Origin: Actinomycetota bacterium
GTDB lineage: Bacteria > Actinomycetota > Thermoleophilia > Gaiellales > Gaiellaceae
Direction of reading: 5' to 3'
Length of the DNA stretch: 21,288 nt
Assembly (NCBI GenBank): GCA_013817555.1
Contig: JACDCN010000003.1
Coordinates: 1 to 21,288 of the forward strand
Shown: piece by piece, positions 6,651 through 14,828 of the stretch
Layout: each line of letters starts with the position of its first letter
How positions within the stretch are numbered: the first letter of the stretch is position 1
The notes under the pieces: generated by a model
Databases searched by the model: none
Seen by the model: only the letters and a program-made list of their open reading frames with translations
What the model was told of the DNA's origin: nothing
Translations under genes and position numbers: made by a program

Positions 6651-7544
6651 ATGCGGGCGGACCGGGCGAAGCAGCTTCTGAAGAACGGCGTCTACCGCGC
6701 GATCGGCGAGACGGCCAGTGGACTGGTTGCTCTCGACGGGGAAGCCGACCGCACTCTCCGGGTGCTCATGTACCACAAGGTCAACGACCTCTGGCCGAAC
6801 CCGACGACGGTTCCCACTGCCGTTTTCGACGCGCAGATGAGCCTGCTCGGCGAGCTCGGCTACGTCACGGTCTCGCTCGACGCCGTTCTGGACCACTACC
6901 TACGGGGGGCGCCCCTCCCCCCGAAGGCGGTGCTCCTCACCTTCGACGACGGGTACCGAGACAACCTGGAGAATGCGCTCCCGATTCTGCGCCGCCACGG
7001 GTTTCCGGCCGTGCTCTTCGTTCCCATCGGGTTCCTCGACGACGCGCGGCCGCTGCCTCACGAGGAGTCGCTGCGGTTGCTCGGGATCCGCAACGAAACC
7101 GTCGACTGGGACGAGCTCGCGGAGCTCGAGGCGGGGGGCGTCCGAATCGAGTCGCACGGGATCGGCCACAAGCCGCTTTCCGAGCTCGAGCCCGGCGAAG
7201 CGACTCGCGAGATCGCGCTCTCGAAGCTCCGGCTAGAGCAACGGCTCGGGCGGGAGGTCGAGGCGTTCGCGTTCGTGAAAGGTTCGCTCGCGGACTATCG
7301 CCCCGAGCACGCGAGTCTCGTTCAGCAGGCCGGATACAAGCTTGCGTTCACCTCGGTCTCGGGCGCGAACACGCCCTCTCGCGACCGCTTCCGGCTCCGC
7401 CGCTACAACGTCGAGCCGTACCCGGCGCGCACCTTCGAGCTCGTCCTGGCCGGCGCTTGCGACCTGATCGCGGTCAAGGACACGGTGACCGGCACGCATG
7501 TTCGCCGCGCGTTCAATGCGGCGCTCGGCACGGCCTCGAGGTGA
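6651..7544 (+). CDS. Polysaccharide deacetylase family protein (NodB/CE4 domain)
   Basis: A 297-residue protein. CE4 motifs: VLMYHKV at 38-44, TFDDGY 97-102 (D99 catalytic base, D100 metal ligand), SHGIGH 168-173 (H169 and H173 metal ligands), and downstream AFAFVKGSLADY, which replaces the usual R-x-P-Y/F strand. The enzyme class removes N- or O-acetyl groups from sugars using a divalent metal. It has no convincing signal peptide and the N-terminus is basic, so it may act in the cytoplasm on lipid-linked repeats, or be exported another way. The start is ATG 6651, placed right after a good promoter. A TTG 36 nt upstream is part of the -35 box and is rejected. It is coupled by a GTGA overlap to the GNAT gene. 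Confidence 0.88.
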   Translation: MRADRAKQLLKNGVYRAIGETASGLVALDGEADRTLRVLMYHKVNDLWPNPTTVPTAVFDAQMSLLGELGYVTVSLDAVLDHYLRGAPLPPKAVLLTFDDGYRDNLENALPILRRHGFPAVLFVPIGFLDDARPLPHEESLRLLGIRNETVDWDELAELEAGGVRIESHGIGHKPLSELEPGEATREIALSKLRLEQRLGREVEAFAFVKGSLADYRPEHASLVQQAGYKLAFTSVSGANTPSRDRFRLRRYNVEPYPARTFELVLAGACDLIAVKDTVTGTHVRRAFNAALGTASR

Positions 7545-8449
7545 GCGGGGAGCTCACGCTCGAGCCGTTCGACTCCTCGCACCGCGATGCCTACCTAGCG
7601 CTGCTGGGAAAAGCGTGGGGCGGAGATGCGCTGGGAGGCGAGACGTTCGACTGGTGGTTCGACCGTAACCCGGCTGGAAGTCTTCGCTCGGTTGCGATGC
7701 GCGAGGATGAGGTGGTCGGGGTGGCAGGTCACAGCCGCTGCCGGCTCATGATCGACGGGCGGGAATCAGTCGGGCAGTTCTCGGTGCACGCCGTGACTGC
7801 GCCCGAGGCGCGTGGCCTTGGCATCTTTCGAGCGCTGGAGCTCCGGCACGAAGAGCAGGGCCGAGAGGCAGACTCGGCGTGCGTGCTCGCCTTTGCGAGC
7901 GCACCGACGCGACCGCTCTTCCTCGAGCCGCTCGGCTGGACGCAGATCGATCGCCGGCGGGTCTGGGCAAGGCCGCTCCCTATCGGCAGGGGCCGCTTTT
8001 CTGCACCCGAGCGGTTCGACCTCCGGCACGACGAGGCGCACTCGGGGCAGGCCCACCATCTCCACAATCACGTTGTCCGCGACAGCCGCTATCTGAATTG
8101 GCGCTACGTCGAGTCGCCGCGCGAGTATCGCCTGCTCGAAGCTGACAGAGGAGGGTTCGCAGTGGTGGGCTTCACGCGGAAACATGGCCTGAGGCTTGCG
8201 CTCGTGATGGAACTCGTGGCCGGGCCCGAGGACACGGGCGCGCTTCTACGTGGCGCGCTCGCGGCCGCGCGCGGGTCGGCCGCTCTGCTTGCCGTGCCCT
8301 CCCCGTCCTTGACGCGCGCGCGTCTCCTTCGGCACGGGTTCCTGCCGACGACGTACCGGCTCGATTTCATGGGCAAAGGTCTCGCGAAGCCGCTCGACGC
8401 CCGCTCAGAAGCCTGGACGGTCTCCTTCGGTGATACGGACTTCTTCTGA
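7541..8449 (+). CDS. GNAT-family N-acyltransferase
   Basis: A 302-residue protein with an N-terminal GNAT fold. An early segment is LEPFDSSHRDAYLALLGKAW, the beta-strand pair is VVGVAGHSRCRLMIDG, and the acyl-CoA pyrophosphate loop is ARGLGIF at 90-96. A second half carries RDSRYLNWRYVESP, a pattern common in long GNAT proteins of polysaccharide loci. It probably transfers an acyl group from acyl-CoA to an amino sugar or amino acid. Start GTG 7541 overlaps the deacetylase stop (GTGA), so the two proteins are made together. The pair would allow removal of one acyl group and addition of another, which is inference from context. Its own stop (TGA 8447-8449) overlaps the next gene. Confidence 0.82.
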   Translation: MSGELTLEPFDSSHRDAYLALLGKAWGGDALGGETFDWWFDRNPAGSLRSVAMREDEVVGVAGHSRCRLMIDGRESVGQFSVHAVTAPEARGLGIFRALELRHEEQGREADSACVLAFASAPTRPLFLEPLGWTQIDRRRVWARPLPIGRGRFSAPERFDLRHDEAHSGQAHHLHNHVVRDSRYLNWRYVESPREYRLLEADRGGFAVVGFTRKHGLRLALVMELVAGPEDTGALLRGALAAARGSAALLAVPSPSLTRARLLRHGFLPTTYRLDFMGKGLAKPLDARSEAWTVSFGDTDFF

Positions 8450-9483
8450 TTCGCGTCGTCTTCATCACGCAGCAGGTCGATCCCGGGCACCCGGCGCTCG
8501 CCGCCACGGTGCCCAAGATCGCGGCTCTCGCGGCTCTCGTCGACGAGGTTGTCGTCCTCGCCGACGGCGCGGTCGAGGATGTCCTACCCGCGAACTGCCG
8601 CGTGCGGACGTTTCGGGCGAGCCGGAAGATCGGCCGCGGAGCTCGTTTCGAGGCCGCGCTCGCGCGCGAGCTCCCTGGGCTGCTCGGTGGCGCGGTCGTC
8701 GCGCACATGTGCCCGATCTACGCGGTGCTCGCGGCGCCGCTCGTGCGGCCGCTCCGCGTGCCGCTCCTCCTCTGGTTCACACACTGGCGCGCGAGCCGGC
8801 TCCTGCAGGCCGCCGAGCGCGTCTCGACCGCGGTCGTCTCGGTCGACCGCCGCTCGTTCCCGCTCGCCTCAAGGAAGCTGAGCGCGATCGGGCACGGAAT
8901 CGACCTCTCCGAATTCTCCTGCCAGCCTCCGCGCTCGGGCAACGACTTGCGGTTGCTGGCGCTCGGGCGCTATTCGCGTGCCAAGGGGCTCGAGGTAGTG
9001 CTGCACGGCGTCGCAGTGCTCGGCGACGATGTCCGGCTCGACGTCCACGGCCCCGCTCTCTCGGACGACGAGCGTGAGCATCGCGCGGAGTTGGAGCGGC
9101 TCGTCGCGGAGCTCGGTCTCGACGAGCGAGTCACGCTGGCGGACTCCGTGCCTCGTTCCCGGGTACCCGCGTTGCTCGCGACCCACGACGTGCTCGTGAA
9201 CAACATGCGCGCGGGAGCGCCAGACAAGGTCGTCTACGAAGCCGCAGCGAGCTGCCTGCCGGTGCTCGCATCCAATCCGGTCTTCGACTCACTTCTCGAA
9301 CCGGAGCAGCGCTTCAGGCGGGAGAGCCCGGAAGAGCTCGCGGAGCGAATCCGGGAACTTGCGGTCTTGGGCGCTGCCGCGCGAGCTGACCTCGGGAACC
9401 GCCTGCGGGAGCGCGTCGAGACGGGACATTCGGTCGAGTCCTGGGCGCGCGGAGTGCTCGACGCCGCGGGAATCGCGCGGTGA
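8446..9483 (+). CDS. GT4 family glycosyltransferase with apparent CTG start
   Basis: A 345-residue GT-B enzyme. The conserved first strand and loop (IRVVFITQQVDPGHPALAATV) begin immediately after CTG 8446. The first ordinary start, GTG 8509, would delete this strand. Reading upstream of 8446 meets TGA at 8431 with no ATG, GTG or TTG between. CTG 8446 also recreates the 4-base start/stop overlap (CTGA) seen at neighbouring junctions. ATT 8449 is the other possibility. The donor domain has LRLLALGRYSRAKGLEVVLHGV and APDKVVYEAAASCLPVLAS, with D260 and E265 in the usual nucleotide-sugar-binding motif. It is likely a repeat-unit glycosyltransferase, specificity unknown. Confidence 0.85.
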   Translation: MIRVVFITQQVDPGHPALAATVPKIAALAALVDEVVVLADGAVEDVLPANCRVRTFRASRKIGRGARFEAALARELPGLLGGAVVAHMCPIYAVLAAPLVRPLRVPLLLWFTHWRASRLLQAAERVSTAVVSVDRRSFPLASRKLSAIGHGIDLSEFSCQPPRSGNDLRLLALGRYSRAKGLEVVLHGVAVLGDDVRLDVHGPALSDDEREHRAELERLVAELGLDERVTLADSVPRSRVPALLATHDVLVNNMRAGAPDKVVYEAAASCLPVLASNPVFDSLLEPEQRFRRESPEELAERIRELAVLGAAARADLGNRLRERVETGHSVESWARGVLDAAGIAR

Positions 9484-10589
9484 CAGCTCCCGCCGGACAG
9501 GTTCTGCACGTGCAGAAAGTGGCCGGGATCTCCGGCTCCGAGGCACATCTGCTGCAACTACTACCCGCCTTGCGTGAGCGGGGCTGGGACGTCGAGTTCC
9601 TCATGCTCCACGAGGACGAGCCGGGCGCCTGGGAATTTGCTCGCGAGCTGCGGGCACGCGGTGTTCCGCTCGACGATGTCCGGTTGCGGGCGGATGTCGA
9701 TCCCATCGCGTACGCGGAGGTCGCAGCGTTGCTCGCCCGCCGCCGGCCGCGCATCTTGCACACGCACCTCGTGCATGCCGACGTCTATGGACAGATCGCG
9801 GGTGCGATGGCCAGGACGCCGCTGCGGCTCTCGACGAAACACGGCTTCAACTGGTTTCGCGAGGGTCGTTTCTTCGGCCTCGCCGATCGCGCCGTGGCCT
9901 CGCTCGCCCACGTTCACATCGCCATCTCGCAAGGGCTCGCACGATATCTCGCCGAGATGGAGGGTTTCGACGAGAGCGGCTTCGAGATCGTCCACTACGG
10001 GATAGCGGCGCGAAACAGCGTCACGCCGTACGCGGGCTCCGAGCCGCATCTGCTTTGCGTCGGCCGCCTGATTCCGGTCAAGGGCCATCTCGTTCTCCTC
10101 CGCGCGCTCATGCAGGCGCGAACGCGCGTATCCGATCTCGTCCTCGACATCGCGGGCTCGGGGCCGCTCGAGCCGGCGCTCCGGGCATACGCGCGCGAGC
10201 TCGGGCTCGGCGACGCGGTTCGCTTCCTCGGCTTCGTCTCCCCCGTGCAGACGGCCATCGAGCAGTCGGCGATCATCGTCGTGCCGTCGCTCGGTGAGGG
10301 GTTCGGGATGGTCGCGCTCGAGGCCATGGAACGAGGTCGGCCTGTGATCGCGAGCGCCGTCGGCGGCCTTCCTGAGCTCGTCGCCGACGGGGAGACGGGG
10401 CTCGTCGTCTCGCCCGGGGACGCGGAGGAGCTCGCCGAGGCGATGGTTGCGCTCGCCGGGGATCTTTCTCGCGCCGCGGTGATGGGGGAGGCGGGGAGAC
10501 GACGTGCGCTCGAGTCGTTCACGCAAGAACGCTCCACGAAGGCGATAGAGGCGCTCTATCGGCGCGAGTTGGACAGCGCTTCCTCGTAG
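9480..10589 (+). CDS. GT4 family glycosyltransferase (paralogue of the convergent gene)
   Basis: A 369-residue GT-B enzyme. The N-terminus is QVLHVQKVAGISGSEAHLL, followed by ILHTHLVHADVYGQIAG and STKHGFNWF. The donor domain has LLCVGRLIPVKGH, AGSGPLEP and the EX7E pair E273/E281 (G-E-G-F-G-M-V-A-L-E), then GRPVIASAVGGLPELVADGETG. It is clearly related to the minus-strand enzyme at 10556-11662, which shares the H-V-Q, G-S-E and H-T-H-L-V-H-A-D segments. Start GTG 9480 is in a GTGA overlap with the preceding gene. Its TAG (10587-10589) lies inside the coding end of the convergent paralogue, a 34-nt tail overlap. It is the last gene of the plus-strand run. Confidence 0.92.
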   Translation: MTAPAGQVLHVQKVAGISGSEAHLLQLLPALRERGWDVEFLMLHEDEPGAWEFARELRARGVPLDDVRLRADVDPIAYAEVAALLARRRPRILHTHLVHADVYGQIAGAMARTPLRLSTKHGFNWFREGRFFGLADRAVASLAHVHIAISQGLARYLAEMEGFDESGFEIVHYGIAARNSVTPYAGSEPHLLCVGRLIPVKGHLVLLRALMQARTRVSDLVLDIAGSGPLEPALRAYARELGLGDAVRFLGFVSPVQTAIEQSAIIVVPSLGEGFGMVALEAMERGRPVIASAVGGLPELVADGETGLVVSPGDAEELAEAMVALAGDLSRAAVMGEAGRRRALESFTQERSTKAIEALYRRELDSASS

Positions 10590-11662
10590 AGCGCTGCGGT
10601 GCGCTCCGCCATCCGTTCGATGGAGAACTCGGCTAGTGCTCGTGCGCGGCCGGCCTGTCCCATCGCCGTTGCTCGGGCGGGGGCGTCGAGGAGCTCGTTC
10701 ACCGCATCCGCCAGTCCGGCCGGATCGTCAGGAGGCACCAGCAGCCCGGTTTCGCCATCGACCACGATCTCAGGGATCGAGCTGACTCTGGTCGCGACGA
10801 CGGGACGCTCGCAGAGCATGGCTTCGAGCAGCGCCAGGCCGAAGCCCTCCCAGCGCGCGGGATGGACGACGACGGCAGCGCGCCGAAGCCACCAGGCAAC
10901 GTCTCCGACCCTCCCCGGGAAGCTGACCCCGTCCTCGACCTCGTGCTTCATCGCAACAGCGCTAAGCTCGGCCCGCAGCGGCCCCTCCCCGAGCACGACG
11001 AGGTGCGCCGCCGAGTGGCTCTCGCGGATGCGCGCAAGCGACTCGATCGCCACGTCGACGCCCTTCTGCGGGGCGAGTCGGCAGACCGCGACGAGCACCG
11101 GTGTCTCCGCGGGCAAGTCCGGGCCCCCGGGAGGTCCCCACGGCTCAGGCGGAGCGTCGAGGCCGTAGTGAACGACGCGGAGTTTTCCAGCAGGAAGCCT
11201 GACGACATCACGATTGAAACGGGCGAGAGCCTCGGTTATGCAGATCACGAGCGCTGCGCGTCGCGTCAACAAGCTCTCGAGATAGCGGCCCTTCCCGGAG
11301 CGGAAGGGGTCGTCGTTGTGCTTCGTGGAGACGAGCACGGCGCGCGCGCGCGCGGCGGCGAGCGCGCCGTATGCGTCCGCGTGCACGAGATGGGTGTGGA
11401 CGATGTCCGGTCCGACTCTTCCAACCGCACGGACTACGCGGCGAGCGAGCAACGGATCGACGTCGCGCGGACACGGGAGACGCTCGAATGGAACATCCCG
11501 CTCGGCCAGCGCTCGGTAGAAGGGCTCCGGGGCCGCGCCTGTGTCGTCGAGCCCGAGAAACCTCGCGTCGATCCCGCGCGCCTGGAGCGCTGGGAGGAGC
11601 TCGAGGACATGTCGCTCCGAGCCGCCGATGCCCCCTATCCGCTGGACGTGAAGAACTTTCAC
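10556..11662 (-). CDS. GT4 family glycosyltransferase (convergent paralogue)
   Basis: A 368-residue GT-B enzyme. The N-terminus is KVLHVQRIGGIGGSERHVL, then IVHTHLVHADAYGALAA and STKHNDD. The donor domain has LVAVCRLAPQKGVDVAI, LGEGPLRAEL and the EX7E pair E272/E280 (W-E-G-F-G-L-A-L-L-E), then RPVVATRVSSIPEIVVDGETG. Start GTG 11662 is in a GTGA overlap with the membrane glycosyltransferase upstream. The frame stays open far upstream through that gene, which is an artefact. It is the last gene of the minus-strand run amidotransferase - GT-C - GT4. Its 3' end overlaps the plus-strand paralogue by 34 nt, so there is no room for a conventional terminator; a 7-bp dyad at 10574-10596 is the only structure seen. 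Confidence 0.92.
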   Translation of the reverse strand: MKVLHVQRIGGIGGSERHVLELLPALQARGIDARFLGLDDTGAAPEPFYRALAERDVPFERLPCPRDVDPLLARRVVRAVGRVGPDIVHTHLVHADAYGALAAARARAVLVSTKHNDDPFRSGKGRYLESLLTRRAALVICITEALARFNRDVVRLPAGKLRVVHYGLDAPPEPWGPPGGPDLPAETPVLVAVCRLAPQKGVDVAIESLARIRESHSAAHLVVLGEGPLRAELSAVAMKHEVEDGVSFPGRVGDVAWWLRRAAVVVHPARWEGFGLALLEAMLCERPVVATRVSSIPEIVVDGETGLLVPPDDPAGLADAVNELLDAPARATAMGQAGRARALAEFSIERMAERTAALYEEALSNSRR

Positions 11663-12930
11663 CGGTGCAGCTTGGGCCGGTAGTAGCGCGCCCGCACCCG
11701 TTCCCACCCGCCGACAAGCGCGGCGGCGGCGAGGATCGCAAGCAGGAAGTCGAAGGGCGCCCGATAGCGCACGGTGCCCGCAAAGGCCATGGCGACCAGT
11801 GTGTTGTAGCCCACGAGCAGAACGACGAGCGCGACGAAGCGTCGCGATACGACGAGCGCACCCACGATCGCGAGGAGGTAGACGGCGATCATGAACACCG
11901 GCTCGACGACGTCGCGTCCGAGCTCGGCCAGGCGTCCCCGCCCGGCATCGTCTGAGTCGACGGAGAAGGTCGGGCTCCAGAGCATCTGCACAGCTTGCGC
12001 GGCGAGTCGCCCCTTCTCGTCGGGATCGTCCTGCCAGAAGTCGACGACGAGCTCTCGGTAGTACCGCTGCTGCGCGCACTCGTCGATCTCGGTCTGCTTG
12101 CCGGCCAGGGTGAGATCGGCGGCAAGCTCGGGCCAGGGCGGGCCGCCGGGCGGCTCGGGCACGTCGTCGATCCAGCCGCCGCCATCGAGCGTCTCCCGTG
12201 TGTTCTGGTTGTTCGCCTTCCAGAGCGCGCGTGTGTCGGTAGTAAGCGCGAGGCAGCCCACGCTGATCTTGTTTCGAGCGATCCAGGGCGAAACGACGAC
12301 GGCGGCCCCGGCAACGACTGCGGCGGCGAGCAGCAGGGAACGCCTCGAGCGCTCCAGTGGGAGAGCGACAAACGCGGCAAGGACGAGCGGAAGCAAGGCG
12401 AGACGCGCGTTCCCGAGGATGGCGAGACCCGCCGCGGCTCCGAGAGCGAGCGCCAGCAGTGCGCCCTTCGACTCTGCGACGACCAGCGCCAGCAGCGCCA
12501 CGAGCGCGACGAGCAGTCCGTCGAGGATCTCCCGGTTCAGATGCATGTCGTGCCAAACGAGAAAGGGGTGAACCGTCGCGATCGTCGCCCCCACGAGGCC
12601 GACTTGGAGTGACACGACGCGGCGACCGATCTCGAGCACGATCACGGCGGTGAGGGCGGCGACTGCGATGTGGGCGATGCCTACGACCAGCCAGTGTCGC
12701 TCGAAGACCTGATAGAGGCCGCCGAGGAACCAGGCGTAGAGCGGTTGGGTGTAGCCCGAAGGCCGCCCCGGCAGGAAGCCGAAGGTCCCGCTGGCGACGA
12801 GTGTCCGGGCGAAGCGGTCGCTCTTCTCGACGAGCTCGTCGAGGATCGCGCCGCGCTCGGAGAGCAGGACGACCGAGCGCGGCAGGATCGAGGCGGCGAG
12901 CACGATCGCGAGCGCTAGTCGTCGAGTCAT
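11659..12930 (-). CDS. Membrane glycosyltransferase, GT-C fold (PMT/GT39-like)
   Basis: A 423-residue polytopic protein. After the first transmembrane helix (about 5-22) comes an extracytoplasmic loop with acidic residues (ILDELVEKSDRFARTL, about 29-44), then GRPSGYTQPLYAWFLGGLYQ, the usual layout of dolichyl-phosphate-mannose-protein-mannosyltransferase relatives. Multiple helices follow (HMHLNREILDG-like loop, written DMHLNREILDG here). A large hydrophilic segment (about 240-325) contains WKANNQNTRETLDGGGW and SPTFSVDSDD, before the last helices. Family members use polyprenyl-phosphate sugars as donors on the outer face of the membrane, and the GT2 at 18291 could make such a donor. The start is ATG 12930 in an ATGA overlap with the amidotransferase gene. 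A longer upstream frame lies in that gene and is rejected. Confidence 0.82.
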   Translation of the reverse strand: MTRRLALAIVLAASILPRSVVLLSERGAILDELVEKSDRFARTLVASGTFGFLPGRPSGYTQPLYAWFLGGLYQVFERHWLVVGIAHIAVAALTAVIVLEIGRRVVSLQVGLVGATIATVHPFLVWHDMHLNREILDGLLVALVALLALVVAESKGALLALALGAAAGLAILGNARLALLPLVLAAFVALPLERSRRSLLLAAAVVAGAAVVVSPWIARNKISVGCLALTTDTRALWKANNQNTRETLDGGGWIDDVPEPPGGPPWPELAADLTLAGKQTEIDECAQQRYYRELVVDFWQDDPDEKGRLAAQAVQMLWSPTFSVDSDDAGRGRLAELGRDVVEPVFMIAVYLLAIVGALVVSRRFVALVVLLVGYNTLVAMAFAGTVRYRAPFDFLLAILAAAALVGGWERVRARYYRPKLHR

Positions 12931-14828
12931 CGGGTAGCGGCAGCGTGAGGCGCCGGGGCAGCGGCAGCGTCGAGCCACGAGCGCTGCCAGAGCTCGAGCA
13001 CGAGCAGGCACCAGAGCCGGTGACCGTGATCCTGCTCACCGCGCGCGTGCGCGGAGAGCATGCTTTCGACCACGTTCGGTTGCAGCTGCCCGCGTTCTCG
13101 CGCCCGTGCCCCGAGGAGGGTGTCTCCGGCCAGCTCCCGGAGCGGTCCGCGGAACCAGTCGCCGAGGGGAATCCCGAAGCCGGTCTTGCCGCGCGAAGCG
13201 AGTTCGGCGGGAAGGAGGTGTGCGAACGCGCGTCGCAGCGCTGCCTTCCCGCGTCGTCCGCCGAGTCGTAGTGAGTCAGGGAGCGAGATCCCGAGCTCGA
13301 GCACCTCGTGGTCGAGCAGTGGTGAGCGGAGCTCGAGCGAGGTGGCCATGGACGCCCGGTCGGACTTCACAAGCAGGTCGTCGGGGAGGTACGTGCGCGC
13401 GTCGAGCTGCTGGAGCCCGGCGATCCCGCTCGCCGGCGGATCGCCGAGCAGCGCCCACGCGGGACTCGGGGCGCCGAGTGCAGCTGCAAAGCTCGGTGTG
13501 TAGAGCTGGGCGCGGAGCCGGGCGGGAAAGATCTCCATCAGGGCGCCGTAGCGCTCCCGCGGTGGCTTCGCCGCTGTCTCCAGGAGTCGCGCCGCGCGGA
13601 ATGCCGTCGAACGCGGATGGCGTCGCCCGGTGGGGAGGGCCCGAAGCGCGCGAGCGCCGAGGCCAGGCAGCAGTGGAATCGCGCCAATGCGCCGGGCAAT
13701 CTGCATCGCCGCATAGCGCTCGTAGCCGGCGAACGACTCGTCGCCACCGTCCCCGGTGAGCGCGACCGTGACGTGCTTTCGCGCGACCTCCGAGATGAGG
13801 AACGTGGGCAGGATCGCCTCGTCTCCGAGCGGCTCGTCCAGGAACGACGTCAGTCGGGAGACGAGCTCCACCGGATCGGGCTCGACGAGCAGCTCTTCGT
13901 GCACCGTGCCAAAGGCGCTCGCAGCGATGCGAGCGGCCTCGCGCTCGTCGTAACTCGGGTCGCGCACGCCGACCGTGAAAGTGCGCACGGGCTGACTCGA
14001 CTCCTGCGCCATGAGGCCGACCACGATCGTCGAGTCGATTCCGCCCGATAGCAGCGCTCCGAGCGGGACGTCGCTGACGAGGCGGCGACGCACCGCGCCC
14101 GTCACCGTCGTGCGCACGAGCTCGACCCACTCGTCGTCGGCCAGCTCGCGCGGCTCGCGTTCGAGCTCCCAGTAGCGCTGCGTCCGGATCTCGCCGTTTT
14201 CCCAGACGAGGACATGTCCCGGAGCGAGGCGGCGAATGCCGGCGACGCCAGTTCCGAGGCCGGGGACGTACTGGAGCGCCAGGTACGCATCGAGTGCCTG
14301 CGGTGAGAGCTCACGCCGCAAGCCGGACAGCAGCAACAGGGCCTTCAGCTCCGAGGCGAACGCGAGTGACCCGTCTGGAAGAGCGACGTAGTGGAGCGGT
14401 TTCTTCCCGACCCGGTCGCGCGCGAGGACGAGGCGGTCGCGCGCGCGATCCCAGAGCGCGATCGCGAACATGCCGCGAAGAGCGGTGGGGAAGTCGATCC
14501 CATGCTCTTCGTACACATGCGGAATGACCGCGGTGTCGCCGGTGCCTGGCACCACGTGCCCGCGTTCGCCGAGCCCCCGTCGAACGTCCTGGAAGTCGTA
14601 GAGCTCGCCGTTGAAGACCGCCACGACGTCACCGGACTCGTTCGTTGCTGGCTGCTCGCCGGTCTCGAGGTCGACGACTCGCAGGCGGCGATGACCGAGG
14701 ACGCAGCGGCCGAGCGCGGTGACCCCGCCCGAGTCGGGCCCCCGATGGACGAGCGCCTCGGTCATGCGGGCGACGACGTCCGGGTCGGCCGGAGCGGAGG
14801 GCGATACTAGTCCGCTGATGCCGCACAC
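12927..14828 (-). CDS. asnB: Asparagine synthase (glutamine-hydrolysing) family amidotransferase
   Basis: A 633-residue two-domain protein. The glutaminase domain is complete: nucleophile C2 (CGISGLVS), HRGPDSGG 28-35, HRRL with R48, and NGELYDF with N73 and E75. The synthetase domain has the ATP pyrophosphatase loop SGGIDST at 261-267 and GDGGDESFAGYERY further on. The enzyme activates a carboxylate with ATP and amidates it with glutamine-derived ammonia. Within glycan loci such proteins may amidate uronic acids or amino-acid substituents instead of making asparagine; that is inference from context. The start is GTG 14828, fixed by the requirement for Cys at position 2. The longer open frame upstream would bury it. 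TACCGT lies 9 nt before the GTG. It leads a minus-strand run with ATGA coupling to the GT-C gene. Confidence 0.9.
   Translation of the reverse strand: MCGISGLVSPSAPADPDVVARMTEALVHRGPDSGGVTALGRCVLGHRRLRVVDLETGEQPATNESGDVVAVFNGELYDFQDVRRGLGERGHVVPGTGDTAVIPHVYEEHGIDFPTALRGMFAIALWDRARDRLVLARDRVGKKPLHYVALPDGSLAFASELKALLLLSGLRRELSPQALDAYLALQYVPGLGTGVAGIRRLAPGHVLVWENGEIRTQRYWELEREPRELADDEWVELVRTTVTGAVRRRLVSDVPLGALLSGGIDSTIVVGLMAQESSQPVRTFTVGVRDPSYDEREAARIAASAFGTVHEELLVEPDPVELVSRLTSFLDEPLGDEAILPTFLISEVARKHVTVALTGDGGDESFAGYERYAAMQIARRIGAIPLLPGLGARALRALPTGRRHPRSTAFRAARLLETAAKPPRERYGALMEIFPARLRAQLYTPSFAAALGAPSPAWALLGDPPASGIAGLQQLDARTYLPDDLLVKSDRASMATSLELRSPLLDHEVLELGISLPDSLRLGGRRGKAALRRAFAHLLPAELASRGKTGFGIPLGDWFRGPLRELAGDTLLGARARERGQLQPNVVESMLSAHARGEQDHGHRLWCLLVLELWQRSWLDAAAAPAPHAAATR
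14803..14808 (+). promoter_or_regulatory. Candidate -10 box for the NodB-like gene
   Basis: GATACT, 9 nt before ATG 14818, matches four of six TATAAT positions. No good -35 is seen. It lies within the first codons of the divergent amidotransferase gene. The nearest purine-rich stretch, GGAGG ending at 14800, is 17 nt from the ATG and so too far to be a good ribosome site. Confidence 0.25.

Noticed and set aside
10574..10596. Dyad CAGCGCT/AGCGCTG with a 9-nt loop at the convergent gene ends, considered as a bidirectional terminator.
   Set aside because: Only 7 bp, no T-run on either side, and it lies within coding sequence of the minus-strand gene. It is too weak to call.
11663..13039. A minus-strand open frame extending the 10556-11662 glycosyltransferase upstream to give over 800 residues.
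   Set aside because: It overlaps the GT-C membrane gene in another frame and reads as low-complexity R/A/S-rich protein. GTG 11662 sits exactly before the conserved first strand.
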